24,733 nt of DNA from a virus: positions 1 through 24,733 of the IMG/VR virus record IMGVR_UViG_3300042868_007011; one strand, given 5' to 3'. The position numbers and the translations under genes are program-made. Of this stretch, positions 15,944 through 23,476 are shown piece by piece; within the stretch, counting starts at the first letter, position 1, and every line of letters starts with the position of its first letter. Below the pieces are notes generated by a model. It searched no databases. It had not been told where the DNA came from and was given only the letters and a program-made list of their open reading frames with translations.

Positions 15944-16330
15944 ATGCAACAGCGTGCCGGATTATTATTTTTAGCCAGACCCACAGGACGTATACTATTG
16001 ATTTTAGAAGATAGTAAATGGACTGTGCCCACATTTGCAAGATCTGGCCCGTTGTTAGAAGATGCCGATTCACTGCTGTCAAAATACAGTCAAGGTCGCA
16101 TACTACCGATCGAGTTGTATCTTTCAGAAGATCGTGGCTTTGAATATGGAACTTATGTGTGTCTAGTTGAAAATGAATTTTTAACGCAAGCCGCTGCCAC
16201 TATTTGTTGGAGTCATCTTGATCAATTGCCCAAACAATTGCATAACGGCCTCAAGGCCACATTAAATAATTCAACAATAAAAACAAAAATTGAAACTATT
16301 ATGGAGTTAGAACGTGCTAGAGTTAATTAA
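15944..16330 (+). CDS. Degenerate Nudix-fold protein
   Basis: 128 aa from ATG 15944, 11 bases after gp15, with AAAGG upstream. An in-frame start inside gp15 is possible but unlikely. It keeps the outline of a Nudix hydrolase: AGLLFLARPTGRILLILED at the N-terminus, an ELYLSEDRGFEYGTYVCLVENEF strand pair, and CWSHLDQLPKQLHNGLK near the end. The metal-binding box (G-x5-E-x7-REUxEE) is absent; the equivalent stretch around 30–52 lacks the REUxEE core. It is therefore probably not an active hydrolase. The family assignment is my pattern judgement, and its position after gp15 suggests a virion-assembly or regulatory use. Confidence 0.65.
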   Translation: MQQRAGLLFLARPTGRILLILEDSKWTVPTFARSGPLLEDADSLLSKYSQGRILPIELYLSEDRGFEYGTYVCLVENEFLTQAAATICWSHLDQLPKQLHNGLKATLNNSTIKTKIETIMELERARVN

Positions 16331-16592
16331 CAGTCAACGATTTCAAACAGAGTATCAAGGCTATCAAGCCAAGATTGAAAAAATCACCGACGACAACGTA
16401 AAGAGTCAAGCTGCTGGTCTTTTAAAAACTTTGGTCAACGAAGTAAAAACGCTCGACAGCCAGCATCAAGAAATGTTTTCGGGTAATCAAGTACCTATGG
16501 GATTAGGAGATGTGAGAAGCGGTATTGTTGGTATTCGTAAAAAACTCGACACACTTCTCAAAGACTGGGACAAGCAGTCATCTAAAATTTAA
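16314..16592 (+). CDS. Small helical protein, unknown function
   Basis: 92 aa from a GTG start with GGAG 7 bases upstream, overlapping the preceding stop by 17 bases. The whole sequence looks α-helical with heptad-like spacing (YQAKIEKITDDNVKSQAAGL, then LVNEVKTLDSQHQEMF and GIRKKLDTLLKDWDKQ), so a coiled coil or small chaperone-like role is possible. No family is recognised. It is the last gene of the gp14 operon and overlaps the tail-fibre gene tail to tail by 4 bases. Confidence 0.75.
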   Translation: MLELINSQRFQTEYQGYQAKIEKITDDNVKSQAAGLLKTLVNEVKTLDSQHQEMFSGNQVPMGLGDVRSGIVGIRKKLDTLLKDWDKQSSKI

Positions 16593-18628
16593 AGAGTACC
16601 AAACGCTTTAACTGTAATACTACCGACCATAGGAGCATGAGAGCCGCATTGATATCGATATCCGCCGCTGATATCTATAGGTATCTTCCAATATAATGTT
16701 CCAGAATCTTTTCCCTGTGCAGACGATCCAGTAGACACTACACCTGCGGTACTGACATGGGTCAACCCAGTATTATAATTTACTCCAGCGCCATTCTGTA
16801 TAATAAACGGATGCCCAGTGGCAATTAAATTAAATGCAATCGTAGTTCCGTTGATGGCATATATCGTAGGATTGTCGGTAGAACCGTATTGATCAAATCT
16901 GTAAGCTGCTGCACTATTATTAGAAACTGTCAACATAGTAATCGCTGGAAGATAAAATTTATCCACAGTCAATCCGGCAGAATCACCCAAATCAGTAAAT
17001 TCATTAACTAATGTAGATGAGTTAGCGATAGTAATCGTGTCTGTGCTGGCATCGGTGGTAATTAAAATTCCTGTGCCTGCGACTATAGTAAGAGTGTCAG
17101 TGGCCGAATCTGCCACAACGTTTGATTGGCCAGCTACTGCTATGGTAGCAAAGCTGTCTGACGCCGTGCCGCCGCCGGCAGCAGCAATAGTTATAGTGTC
17201 TGTGCCGGCGTCTGTGGTTATGGTTATGTTTGAGCCTGCTACTAATGTTAATGTGTCAGTGGCCGAGTCAGCCACTACATTAGACTGTCCAGCTACAGCT
17301 ATAGTAGCAAAACTATCTGATGCTGCGCCGCCACCCGACACAGTGGCCCATGTATTATCGCCTCTCAGGTATGTAGTAGCATCTCTAGTACCTGATGCTC
17401 CTAATCTTAAAACAGGCACAGTGCCGCTGGTAAGTTGGCTAGCATTCAAAGCAGTGAGATTAACACCACTAGCAGCTGGCAATGTTGCAGGTAGTGCTGT
17501 GAGATTCACTCCGCTTACTGCAGGTAGTGTAGCTGGGAATCTACCATCCGGTATAGTGCCCGAAGTTAATTCAGTGGCATTTAAGGTAGTGAGCAATGCG
17601 CCACCGCCGCTGAAGTTGGTAGCTGTAAGTAGTCCAGCATCTGATATGGTTGCAGAACTGTTTTGAATAATAGTACCTGTGGTACCATCATAGCGTACGA
17701 TAGCGTTGTTGATATATCCGCCACCGCTGCTAAGAACATCTCCTGTACCTGCTCCCGAAGCCCCCGGCGGACCTTGTTCACCTTGTGGTCCTGGTACACC
17801 AACAGCAGAAGTAGCTTGTCTTGTACCGTCTGCGAATACAATTTCATTGCCTACCACAACATCGGATTCAAAATTCACTGCGGGAGTTACTGTGATAGCT
17901 GTGCTATCTGCACTGTCTATGGTGTTGGCAACAAAAGTTATGTTGCCTGTGCTAGCTGTGCCTGTAATGGTAATAGTATCTGTGCCAGCATTCGTAGTCA
18001 GTGTAATACCTGTGCCAGCTACAAGGGTAAGAGTATCTGCAGTTGTGTCTGCAGTTACTGATGTCTGCCCAGCTATTGCAATGGTACTGAATGTGTTAGG
18101 AAGGCTGCTTTCTGCGGCCACAGGCACCCATGCTCCGGCATGAGCATAGTATAGTTTACCTGTGTCATGCACATGGGCTATCATACCGTGATAATCCACA
18201 GGAGATACTTCTGCTATAAGATCAGCATATGTGTCCCAATGGAATCTAATACGATTTTTTTGACCCGTAATGTCTATTACTCCAGACAATATCAGGGTAT
18301 TTGTGCTGTCATCTAGCCAAGTCAGTGCTGTAAGATCGTTGACTTGAGAGCCGTTCGACGGATAGTAGGCTATTTTACCTGCTACTCCCGTCTGTACGCC
18401 GCCGCTAAATCCTGCTGAATTAGCTTTGGCAAGAAAATCTGAGTTTGATACATTTGTAAGATTTGCGTTGGCAAGATTTATCCCGCCAGTATTAGTGCCG
18501 TCATATAATCTTAAAGAATTTGCAGTGCGATCATAAAATATTTCGCCACGAATACCAGATTTTCTATTTAAAAAATCAGCATCTCTAGGTATGATCCTTA
18601 TTGCATCTAAAACAGGTATCTTGGCCAC
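16589..18628 (-). CDS. Tail-fibre-like protein with collagen-like and cupredoxin-like parts
   Basis: 679 aa from a GTG start with SD AAAGGA. The N-terminus (IPRDADFLNRKSGIRGEIFYDRTANSLRLYDGT) is typical of phage fibres that begin with a virion-binding segment. Residues 180–221, 440–481 and 493–534 are three related Ala/Thr/Asp-rich repeats (F-TIA-AGQ…DTLT-VAG…TDTITI). A Gly-x-y stretch (GVPGPQGEQGPPGASGAG, ~277–294) could form a short collagen-like triple helix. Residues ~560–679 look like a cupredoxin domain with H606 (GHPF), C661, H664 and M667 (YQCGSHAPMVG), the four type-1 copper ligands. It probably binds cells or surface material. It has its own late promoter. Confidence 0.88.
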   Translation of the reverse strand: MAKIPVLDAIRIIPRDADFLNRKSGIRGEIFYDRTANSLRLYDGTNTGGINLANANLTNVSNSDFLAKANSAGFSGGVQTGVAGKIAYYPSNGSQVNDLTALTWLDDSTNTLILSGVIDITGQKNRIRFHWDTYADLIAEVSPVDYHGMIAHVHDTGKLYYAHAGAWVPVAAESSLPNTFSTIAIAGQTSVTADTTADTLTLVAGTGITLTTNAGTDTITITGTASTGNITFVANTIDSADSTAITVTPAVNFESDVVVGNEIVFADGTRQATSAVGVPGPQGEQGPPGASGAGTGDVLSSGGGYINNAIVRYDGTTGTIIQNSSATISDAGLLTATNFSGGGALLTTLNATELTSGTIPDGRFPATLPAVSGVNLTALPATLPAASGVNLTALNASQLTSGTVPVLRLGASGTRDATTYLRGDNTWATVSGGGAASDSFATIAVAGQSNVVADSATDTLTLVAGSNITITTDAGTDTITIAAAGGGTASDSFATIAVAGQSNVVADSATDTLTIVAGTGILITTDASTDTITIANSSTLVNEFTDLGDSAGLTVDKFYLPAITMLTVSNNSAAAYRFDQYGSTDNPTIYAINGTTIAFNLIATGHPFIIQNGAGVNYNTGLTHVSTAGVVSTGSSAQGKDSGTLYWKIPIDISGGYRYQCGSHAPMVGSITVKAFGTL
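16592..16951 (-). other. Cupredoxin-like C-terminal domain of the fibre protein
   Basis: This encodes residues ~560–679. His606, then Cys661-x2-His664-x2-Met667 in YQCGSHAPMVGSITV, is the order and spacing of type-1 copper proteins (plastocyanin and the related cytochrome oxidase II fold). All four ligands are present. Copper binding is inferred. Confidence 0.65.
17027..17311 (-). repeat. Tandem pair of fibre repeats (units 2 and 3)
   Basis: Units 17186–17311 and 17027–17152 encode nearly identical ~42-residue segments that differ at many third codon positions. A third, more diverged unit lies at 17966–18091. Confidence 0.85.
17966..18091 (-). repeat. Fibre repeat unit 1
   Basis: It encodes residues 180–221, related to the pair at 17027–17311 (FSTIAIAGQTSVTAD…DTITI) but more diverged. 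Confidence 0.8.
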
Positions 18629-18648
18629 TTGGTATTATCCTTTTTTTA

Positions 18649-18656
18649 TATTTATC
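18649..18656 (-). promoter_or_regulatory. Late promoter motif for the tail-fibre gene
   Basis: GATAAATA on the minus strand, 20 bases before the GTG start, with AAAGGA in the leader. Confidence 0.65.
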
Positions 18657-18685
18657 ATGAATGCAGCCCTGTGAGCATTAGTGAA

Positions 18686-18705
18686 TTAAATAACTGACTA
18701 TTTAA
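18686..18705 (+). promoter_or_regulatory. Possible late promoter and inverted repeat ahead of the oxygenase operon
   Basis: TTAAATA (18686–18692) and its reverse complement TATTTAA (18699–18705) form a 7-bp inverted repeat with a 6-base loop. The plus copy is a weak late-promoter match 27 bases before the ATG at 18720, with AAGG as SD. No good sigma70 pair is seen here. Confidence 0.4.
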
Positions 18706-18719
18706 TAAGGTATACGAAA

Positions 18720-19337
18720 ATGCAAGCACCAATGGAAAAAAAAGTTGCTGAAATATTTCCAACGATTATTGTAGGGTACGAAAATCCAAATTTTTCAAAA
18801 ATAAATCCCAAGCTAATCGAAGTGTTAGAAACAATGGCCTATACTCCGCCGCCGTACATTCCCGAGCAAACTCTTGATAATCATTTAGAAAAAAATCCAG
18901 CATTTGCAGAACTGTTCGAGTGGATTAGTCAATGCATTGAGGATTATCGCGTATCGTTTAAGTATCAATGCGATAGTCTAAAACCAGTGTTGTCGTGGGT
19001 TAACCGGGGTAACAAAGACACTGAGCATACAGCTCATACTCATCCGAATTCATTTATATCTGGAATATATTACATTTCCGATAATCCTAGTCCAACATTT
19101 TTTACAGATCCGAGACTTCAAATAAGAAACGGAATTTCAGTGAATAGCTTTACTAAGTTTGGGCAAAATGTTTGGCCGTGCCCTTCAGAAACCGGAACCC
19201 TTGTATTATTTCCTTCGTGGTTAGAACACTATGTTGATGCGCAACCTAACTTAGTTGGATTGAGATATACTTTGAGTTTAAACATAATGCCCAAAGGTCT
19301 AGTTAACGGCAACGGTTTAACTGAGATGACTTACTAA
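18720..19337 (+). CDS. 2OG-Fe(II) oxygenase, 'SGxYY' phage type (1 of 7)
   Basis: 205 aa. The layout fits the putative 2OG-Fe(II) oxygenase family common in marine phages (PF13759-like). A conserved HTHPNSFISGIYYIS block carries H106 and H108, then GTLVLFPSWLEHYV carries the distal H170, then LRYTLSLNI carries R182, the likely 2-oxoglutarate anchor. The first ligand pair is HxH rather than the textbook HxD, as in others of this sub-type. Substrate unknown. It is the first gene of a coupled operon; its TAA overlaps the next ATG (TAATG). It diverges from the tail-fibre gene. Confidence 0.85.
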   Translation: MQAPMEKKVAEIFPTIIVGYENPNFSKINPKLIEVLETMAYTPPPYIPEQTLDNHLEKNPAFAELFEWISQCIEDYRVSFKYQCDSLKPVLSWVNRGNKDTEHTAHTHPNSFISGIYYISDNPSPTFFTDPRLQIRNGISVNSFTKFGQNVWPCPSETGTLVLFPSWLEHYVDAQPNLVGLRYTLSLNIMPKGLVNGNGLTEMTY

Positions 19338-19915
19338 TGCAGAATATGAAATTATCAGATTTTATCTTTGTAAAAAATTCAATTCCTCTAGAGACTTGTC
19401 AGACTGTTATTAATCAAACTAACGAGTTAGAATGGATCACACATTCTTGGTACGATCAAACTGAAAACAATAGTATATCGCACAACGAAAAAGAATTAGA
19501 AGTGTTGTATCCAGATCATAGCACTTCACAACTGTTAATGGATTACGTGCTTTCAGGATTTAAAGAATATCGAACTTTGTGTCAATCATTTAGCCCCAAC
19601 ACAGATTTTTCTAGAATAGTGACACAATGTTGCGGTATTAGATTAAATCGTTACAATGCTAATACACTTATGAGACAACATTTTGATCATATTCATTCAT
19701 TATTTGATGGTACTCAGAAAGGGATTCCAGTACTATCAGTAATAGGAATTTTAAACAATGATTATCGAGGCGGAAAATTAACGTTTTTTGATGATTACGA
19801 AATTGAAACTACGGTTGGAGATATTATTATTTTTCCTAGTTCTTTTTTATATCCTCACAAAGTTACAGAAGTGTTAGCAGGAACAAGATACAGTTTAGTC
19901 AGTTGGGGTTGGTAA
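19337..19915 (+). CDS. 2OG-Fe(II) oxygenase, prolyl-4-hydroxylase type (2 of 7)
   Basis: 192 aa. The C-terminal half shows the P4H-like double-stranded β-helix motif: RLNRYNANTLMRQHFDHIHS with H115-x-D117, SVIGILNNDYRGGKLTFFDD, GDIIIFPSSFLYPHKVTEV with H174, and TRYSLVSWGW with R184. All iron and co-substrate residues are present, so it is predicted active. Of the seven oxygenases it most resembles classic prolyl hydroxylases. The start overlaps the previous stop by one base; an ATG nine bases further in is possible. Confidence 0.88.
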   Translation: MQNMKLSDFIFVKNSIPLETCQTVINQTNELEWITHSWYDQTENNSISHNEKELEVLYPDHSTSQLLMDYVLSGFKEYRTLCQSFSPNTDFSRIVTQCCGIRLNRYNANTLMRQHFDHIHSLFDGTQKGIPVLSVIGILNNDYRGGKLTFFDDYEIETTVGDIIIFPSSFLYPHKVTEVLAGTRYSLVSWGW

Positions 19916-19917
19916 TT

Positions 19918-20685
19918 ATGGAGAAAATTTTCTTTGCACCAAAGATGGAAGGATATTCAACACCGTATGAACATCCGCTGTTTGAAGAAGAAGTGTTTAT
20001 ACCGCCAATGCCGTATCTTGAACATTATAAAGAATATCACTATAAACATGTTTATTGGAAATGTCCGGCTTGGCAAAAATATTATAAAAATTGTTATGTG
20101 ATATTTTCTCAAAAAGATATTGAAATTAATTATAAAAAAGAAAGCGGCGAAATCCATAGAGATTCGTTTGAACATTGTGTATTCGACGAAGGTGTCGAAG
20201 CTGGATTAATTGCTCCGTTTATCCCCAATGGTCCACAAATTCATCACACAATGCCGTATCACGGCGTTGCCGTTGGACAGATTCGGCAGCATTATGTTTT
20301 TTGGAATGAATCTAAGAATAAACATCTGTGGGTAGAAATTATTTCGGCCCCCGATCTGCTTAGAACCCACGGAATGGAATTAATTTCGGCCGAGTATCCG
20401 TTTAGTAGATGGTTGCGACCTTCTCTGTTTGCCTTTAAATTTTACAACGAATCAACAGTGTTAAAACGCGGAACTCCGTTGGGTGTTGTTAGATTTAAAG
20501 ATGTAAATGCTCATGGTGTTGATTTTAATCTAGAAAGAAAAAATCCAAGCGACACCGTCAAAAGAAAATCGCAAAATCATTCATTACTCAAATATTTTTT
20601 ACCCAATAAATCCTGGGGCATGATTAAAGACGAACCCAAATCAGACAGATGTCCGTTTAGTAAATTTTGGAAGAAATCTAAATGA
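19918..20685 (+). CDS. Phage protein of unknown function in the oxygenase operon
   Basis: 255 aa from ATG 19918, two bases after the previous stop; a TTG further upstream is in frame but overlaps the upstream gene. It has aromatic-rich KHVYWKCPAWQKYYKNCYVI, a middle part with HHTMPYHGVAVGQIRQHYVFW, and RWLRPSLFAFKFYNES followed by RGTPLGVVRFKD. The pattern recalls a phage family of unknown function (DUF6065-like) often found near such oxygenases, but I cannot confirm that. No catalytic motif, signal peptide or membrane segment is evident. The C-terminus is Lys-rich. Its stop overlaps the next start (ATGA). Confidence 0.75.
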   Translation: MEKIFFAPKMEGYSTPYEHPLFEEEVFIPPMPYLEHYKEYHYKHVYWKCPAWQKYYKNCYVIFSQKDIEINYKKESGEIHRDSFEHCVFDEGVEAGLIAPFIPNGPQIHHTMPYHGVAVGQIRQHYVFWNESKNKHLWVEIISAPDLLRTHGMELISAEYPFSRWLRPSLFAFKFYNESTVLKRGTPLGVVRFKDVNAHGVDFNLERKNPSDTVKRKSQNHSLLKYFLPNKSWGMIKDEPKSDRCPFSKFWKKSK

Positions 20686-21716
20686 AGCACTGTTGGCATG
20701 TGTGGGACGATTCTAAAACTAGTCCTTTAGAAAAATATGTTAGAGAATTATCAACCGATTCAAGAAATTCTTTAATCCTGTGTTCTGCTGAAGAATCTTA
20801 TCCCTCCAAGATGTTAATAGAAAAAATGATACCCTTAGACAGCGACGGATGGCCAATTTCATTTGGACATTATCCTCAGTTTGTACAAAATTTAAAAAAA
20901 CTAGAAACAGTCGATATTATTATAGGATCTAACGACCCAACAATTGGTGCTGACTATCTAATACTTGGGAATGTACATACTTGGTCTAATTTTTTTCTAT
21001 TTGTTGCATATGATAAATTAGATATCGAATCTCTGTCTAACAACAACATATTTTCAAAATTATTTTTATCTATGAACACCAAGGCAAAATACCATAGATG
21101 TTTACTAATGGACTTGCTGCATCGAGATTCACTAACAGATATTGGAATATACTCATGGCATCAACAACCAGTCAGTTGGGAGGAGGGTGTTTATAATTGG
21201 CAGTACTGGGAGCCTAAAAAAGTATCGTTTGATGAACATTATGATCCAACTTCTCAAAATAGGGTATTACATCAACACAAATTACCTAAAGAATTTAATT
21301 ACTCATTTTTAATATTAGTACCAGAAACATATATTGATCAAATATTCATTACTGAAAAAACTTGGCATCCTATACTTTCAGAGAAACCGTTTATTTCGTA
21401 TGCGGCTCCGTTTTTCCATAGAGAATTAGAAAACCAAGGGTTTGAATTATATACAGAAATTATAGATTATTCGTTTGATAGCGAATTAGATTTTAAAATA
21501 AGAGCAGAATTAATAGTTAAAGAATTATCACGATTAAAAGTTTTAGATTTTAATAAATTGTATGAAATAATTAAACCAAAGTTAAAAAAGAATAAACAAG
21601 TTGCAATCAATATTATGAAAAATAAAATAGGGGTCCCGGCTATCGCATATCAATGCAGTCAATATAGTGAGTTAATTTCTCGAGTAATTACTAGGATAGA
21701 AAATATAAATGAGTGA
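20682..21716 (+). CDS. Glycosyltransferase-like protein
   Basis: 344 aa. The clearest element is IFITEKTWHPILSEKPFISY at 221–240 followed by FHRELENQGFELY. This matches the donor-site pattern (TEK…A/P…G/K-P-xxx) at the end of GT-B glycosyltransferases such as the fucosyltransferase/exostosin group. An upstream SMNTKAKYHRCLLMDLLHRD at 130–149 also fits those families. The N-terminal half is unlike anything I know, so the sugar donor and acceptor are unknown and the assignment is moderate. It sits within the oxygenase operon (ATGA overlap before, 8-base overlap after), suggesting glycosylation of a hydroxylated target or of an envelope or virion glycan. Confidence 0.65.
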   Translation: MKHCWHVWDDSKTSPLEKYVRELSTDSRNSLILCSAEESYPSKMLIEKMIPLDSDGWPISFGHYPQFVQNLKKLETVDIIIGSNDPTIGADYLILGNVHTWSNFFLFVAYDKLDIESLSNNNIFSKLFLSMNTKAKYHRCLLMDLLHRDSLTDIGIYSWHQQPVSWEEGVYNWQYWEPKKVSFDEHYDPTSQNRVLHQHKLPKEFNYSFLILVPETYIDQIFITEKTWHPILSEKPFISYAAPFFHRELENQGFELYTEIIDYSFDSELDFKIRAELIVKELSRLKVLDFNKLYEIIKPKLKKNKQVAINIMKNKIGVPAIAYQCSQYSELISRVITRIENINE

Positions 21717-22416
21717 GATGTATTCATTGTTCCCAACCCCTGTACTAAGAGTACCAGCTACCTTAGAAAACTACGATCCTGTTCAGTTAGAAATACAAGC
21801 GGCATGGAATTTGATTCAATCAACAACCGATTTCTCGTCTACTTCTTATCTTTATAAAGATACAGATATCCGACTAGCTGACAAAACTTATGACTTTATT
21901 GAAAAATTTAACTGTGTTAATTTAAAAAATAGAATAATTGAGGCGGCCAACGAATACTTAGATAAGTCAGGCTGGTTGGGAATGTTTACCAGCGACCAAC
22001 GAGTGGTTATTAAAAACTCATGGATCAATATTGCAGGTATTGGAGATTTTCATGATGTACATTGCCATCCAGGTTATGCTATATCGGGCTCATATTACTT
22101 TAGAGTTAGCGAAAAGCAAGGGGCTCTTACATTTAATAATCCTAACCCAATGATGTTTGCCTGCGAGTTTCCAGGCGGTAGAATGTGTCCTCAACGCACA
22201 GACGTGGTTCCAGACGATGGTGATATTATACTATTTCCAAGTTGGTTGGTTCATAGTACTAAAAAAAATACTACTGCTGAAGATCGTATTGCTGTTGCAT
22301 TCAATATTGATCTAATTAATATAGTAGAGGATCGAGTATTGGGATTAAATAAAGGAACACACATACCGCAGCATGGTAAAGAACTTTCGTTAAAAGGCTT
22401 AAGAAATACTAAATGA
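21709..22416 (+). CDS. 2OG-Fe(II) oxygenase, 'SLFPTP' type (3 of 7)
   Basis: 235 aa. The N-terminal YSLFPTPVLRVPATLENYDP motif is shared with the gene at 23477. The catalytic half has WINIAGIGDFHDVHCHPGYA with H118 and H120, ISGSYYFRV, GDIILFPSWLVHSTKKN with H182, and EDRIAVAFNI with R193. A C-terminal tail of about 35 residues (from 201) is absent from the paralogue. It overlaps the glycosyltransferase gene by 8 bases and the next gene by 4. The N-terminus carries the exact 41-base match to the paralogue. Substrate unknown. Confidence 0.87.
   Translation: MSEMYSLFPTPVLRVPATLENYDPVQLEIQAAWNLIQSTTDFSSTSYLYKDTDIRLADKTYDFIEKFNCVNLKNRIIEAANEYLDKSGWLGMFTSDQRVVIKNSWINIAGIGDFHDVHCHPGYAISGSYYFRVSEKQGALTFNNPNPMMFACEFPGGRMCPQRTDVVPDDGDIILFPSWLVHSTKKNTTAEDRIAVAFNIDLINIVEDRVLGLNKGTHIPQHGKELSLKGLRNTK
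21760..21800 (+). repeat. 41-bp exact direct repeat, copy A
   Basis: Identical to 23525–23565. Both lie in the same frame and encode TLENYDPVQLEIQ and flanking residues. Similarity drops on both sides. Confidence 0.9.
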
Positions 22417-22967
22417 TTACTGTAATCGACGACTTTTTGCCATACATCGAAAGTGAAATATTATCTAGGGCATTAACAAATCCGCAAGTTACATGGGTAG
22501 GGTCTAATGCAGTATACGACGATGATCCGTTATCTCCTAGATGCGATCCTAAATATAATTTTCAATTATGTCATGTATTTTTAGAGTCTAAATCACAGGT
22601 GATGATAAACAAAAATACATTTCATTTACTAGATACATTAGTTAAAAAAATTAATGCATCGGAGTGGGTTAGAATTAAATTAAATTTAAACCCTTGCAAT
22701 TCTCAAATTATAGAGCACGGGTTTCACATTGATCATCATTCGCCAAGACCAGATTCCTGGACAGCAATTTATTATGTGAATAGCAACGATGGATACACAC
22801 TGTTTGAAGATGGTACTAAAGTAGCAAGTATTAAAAATAGGTGTGTAATATTTCCATCAAAATTGCGCCATTCTGGAACAAATTGCACTGATGTGTATGC
22901 ACGGCTAGTATTGAATTTAAATTTTTATAAAGAAAATATAACAGAGTTAACTAACTGTGGATTATAA
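22413..22967 (+). CDS. 2OG-Fe(II) oxygenase, short type (4 of 7)
   Basis: 184 aa. Catalytic signatures are IIEHGFHIDHHSPRPDSWTA with H105-x-D107, IYYVNSNDGYTLFEDGTKV, CVIFPSKLRHSGTNC with H153, and YARLVLNLNF with R164. All expected ligands are present. The opening ITVIDDFLPYIESEIL is a typical start for P4H-like phage oxygenases. Coupled by ATGA overlap to the upstream oxygenase. Substrate unknown. Confidence 0.85.
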   Translation: MITVIDDFLPYIESEILSRALTNPQVTWVGSNAVYDDDPLSPRCDPKYNFQLCHVFLESKSQVMINKNTFHLLDTLVKKINASEWVRIKLNLNPCNSQIIEHGFHIDHHSPRPDSWTAIYYVNSNDGYTLFEDGTKVASIKNRCVIFPSKLRHSGTNCTDVYARLVLNLNFYKENITELTNCGL

Positions 22968-23466
22968 ACTATTTCAATCGTCTTACGTCGTTGATAATCA
23001 ACAATCGTTTATCGAACACTGTAATTTTGTAAAATTGCAAAATTCAAATACAGATCTAACTAAAAGCTATTACAAATACAACATTTTTTCAGCCACAGCT
23101 GGCTCTATATATTTCTATAATTTATTTAAAGAGCTTAGAGACATTATTAGAACAGAATTGCCCACAGGATCTCTTTGGATGCAGGCATGGATTAACTATC
23201 ATACTCAGGATCAAGTACTTGACTGGCACAATCATTCTTGGGATTACCACGGGTACATATCAATCGATCCAAAGCTCACTATTACAGAATTTGAAAATTA
23301 CAGTATAGAAAATAAAGTAGGCCAAATATATTTTGGTCCAGGTAAACGGTTGCATCGCGTTAAGACTGTGAAGCCATTTGACGATTATCGAATAACTATA
23401 GGCTACGATATAACTACTGATCCTGTTATGGGAACAGGATGTCTAGGCCTATTCCCCCTTTTATAG
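22957..23466 (+). CDS. 2OG-Fe(II) oxygenase, HxH variant (5 of 7)
   Basis: 169 aa from a GTG start overlapping the previous gene by 11 bases; no ATG fits near. Ligand candidates are H91-N-H93 in VLDWHNHSWDYHGYISI, H133 in GPGKRLHRVKTV, and R145 in DYRITIGYDI. The overall jelly-roll order matches the other oxygenases, although this one is more diverged and the FPS motif before the distal His is replaced by YFGPGKR. It is probably an iron/2OG enzyme, with less certainty than its neighbours. Confidence 0.75.
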   Translation: MDYKLFQSSYVVDNQQSFIEHCNFVKLQNSNTDLTKSYYKYNIFSATAGSIYFYNLFKELRDIIRTELPTGSLWMQAWINYHTQDQVLDWHNHSWDYHGYISIDPKLTITEFENYSIENKVGQIYFGPGKRLHRVKTVKPFDDYRITIGYDITTDPVMGTGCLGLFPLL

Positions 23467-23476
23467 AGAATACATC

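Noticed and set aside
17037-18143. Several plus-strand frames of 130–209 residues
   Set aside because: Low-complexity Ala/Val/Ser shadows of the repetitive tail-fibre gene.
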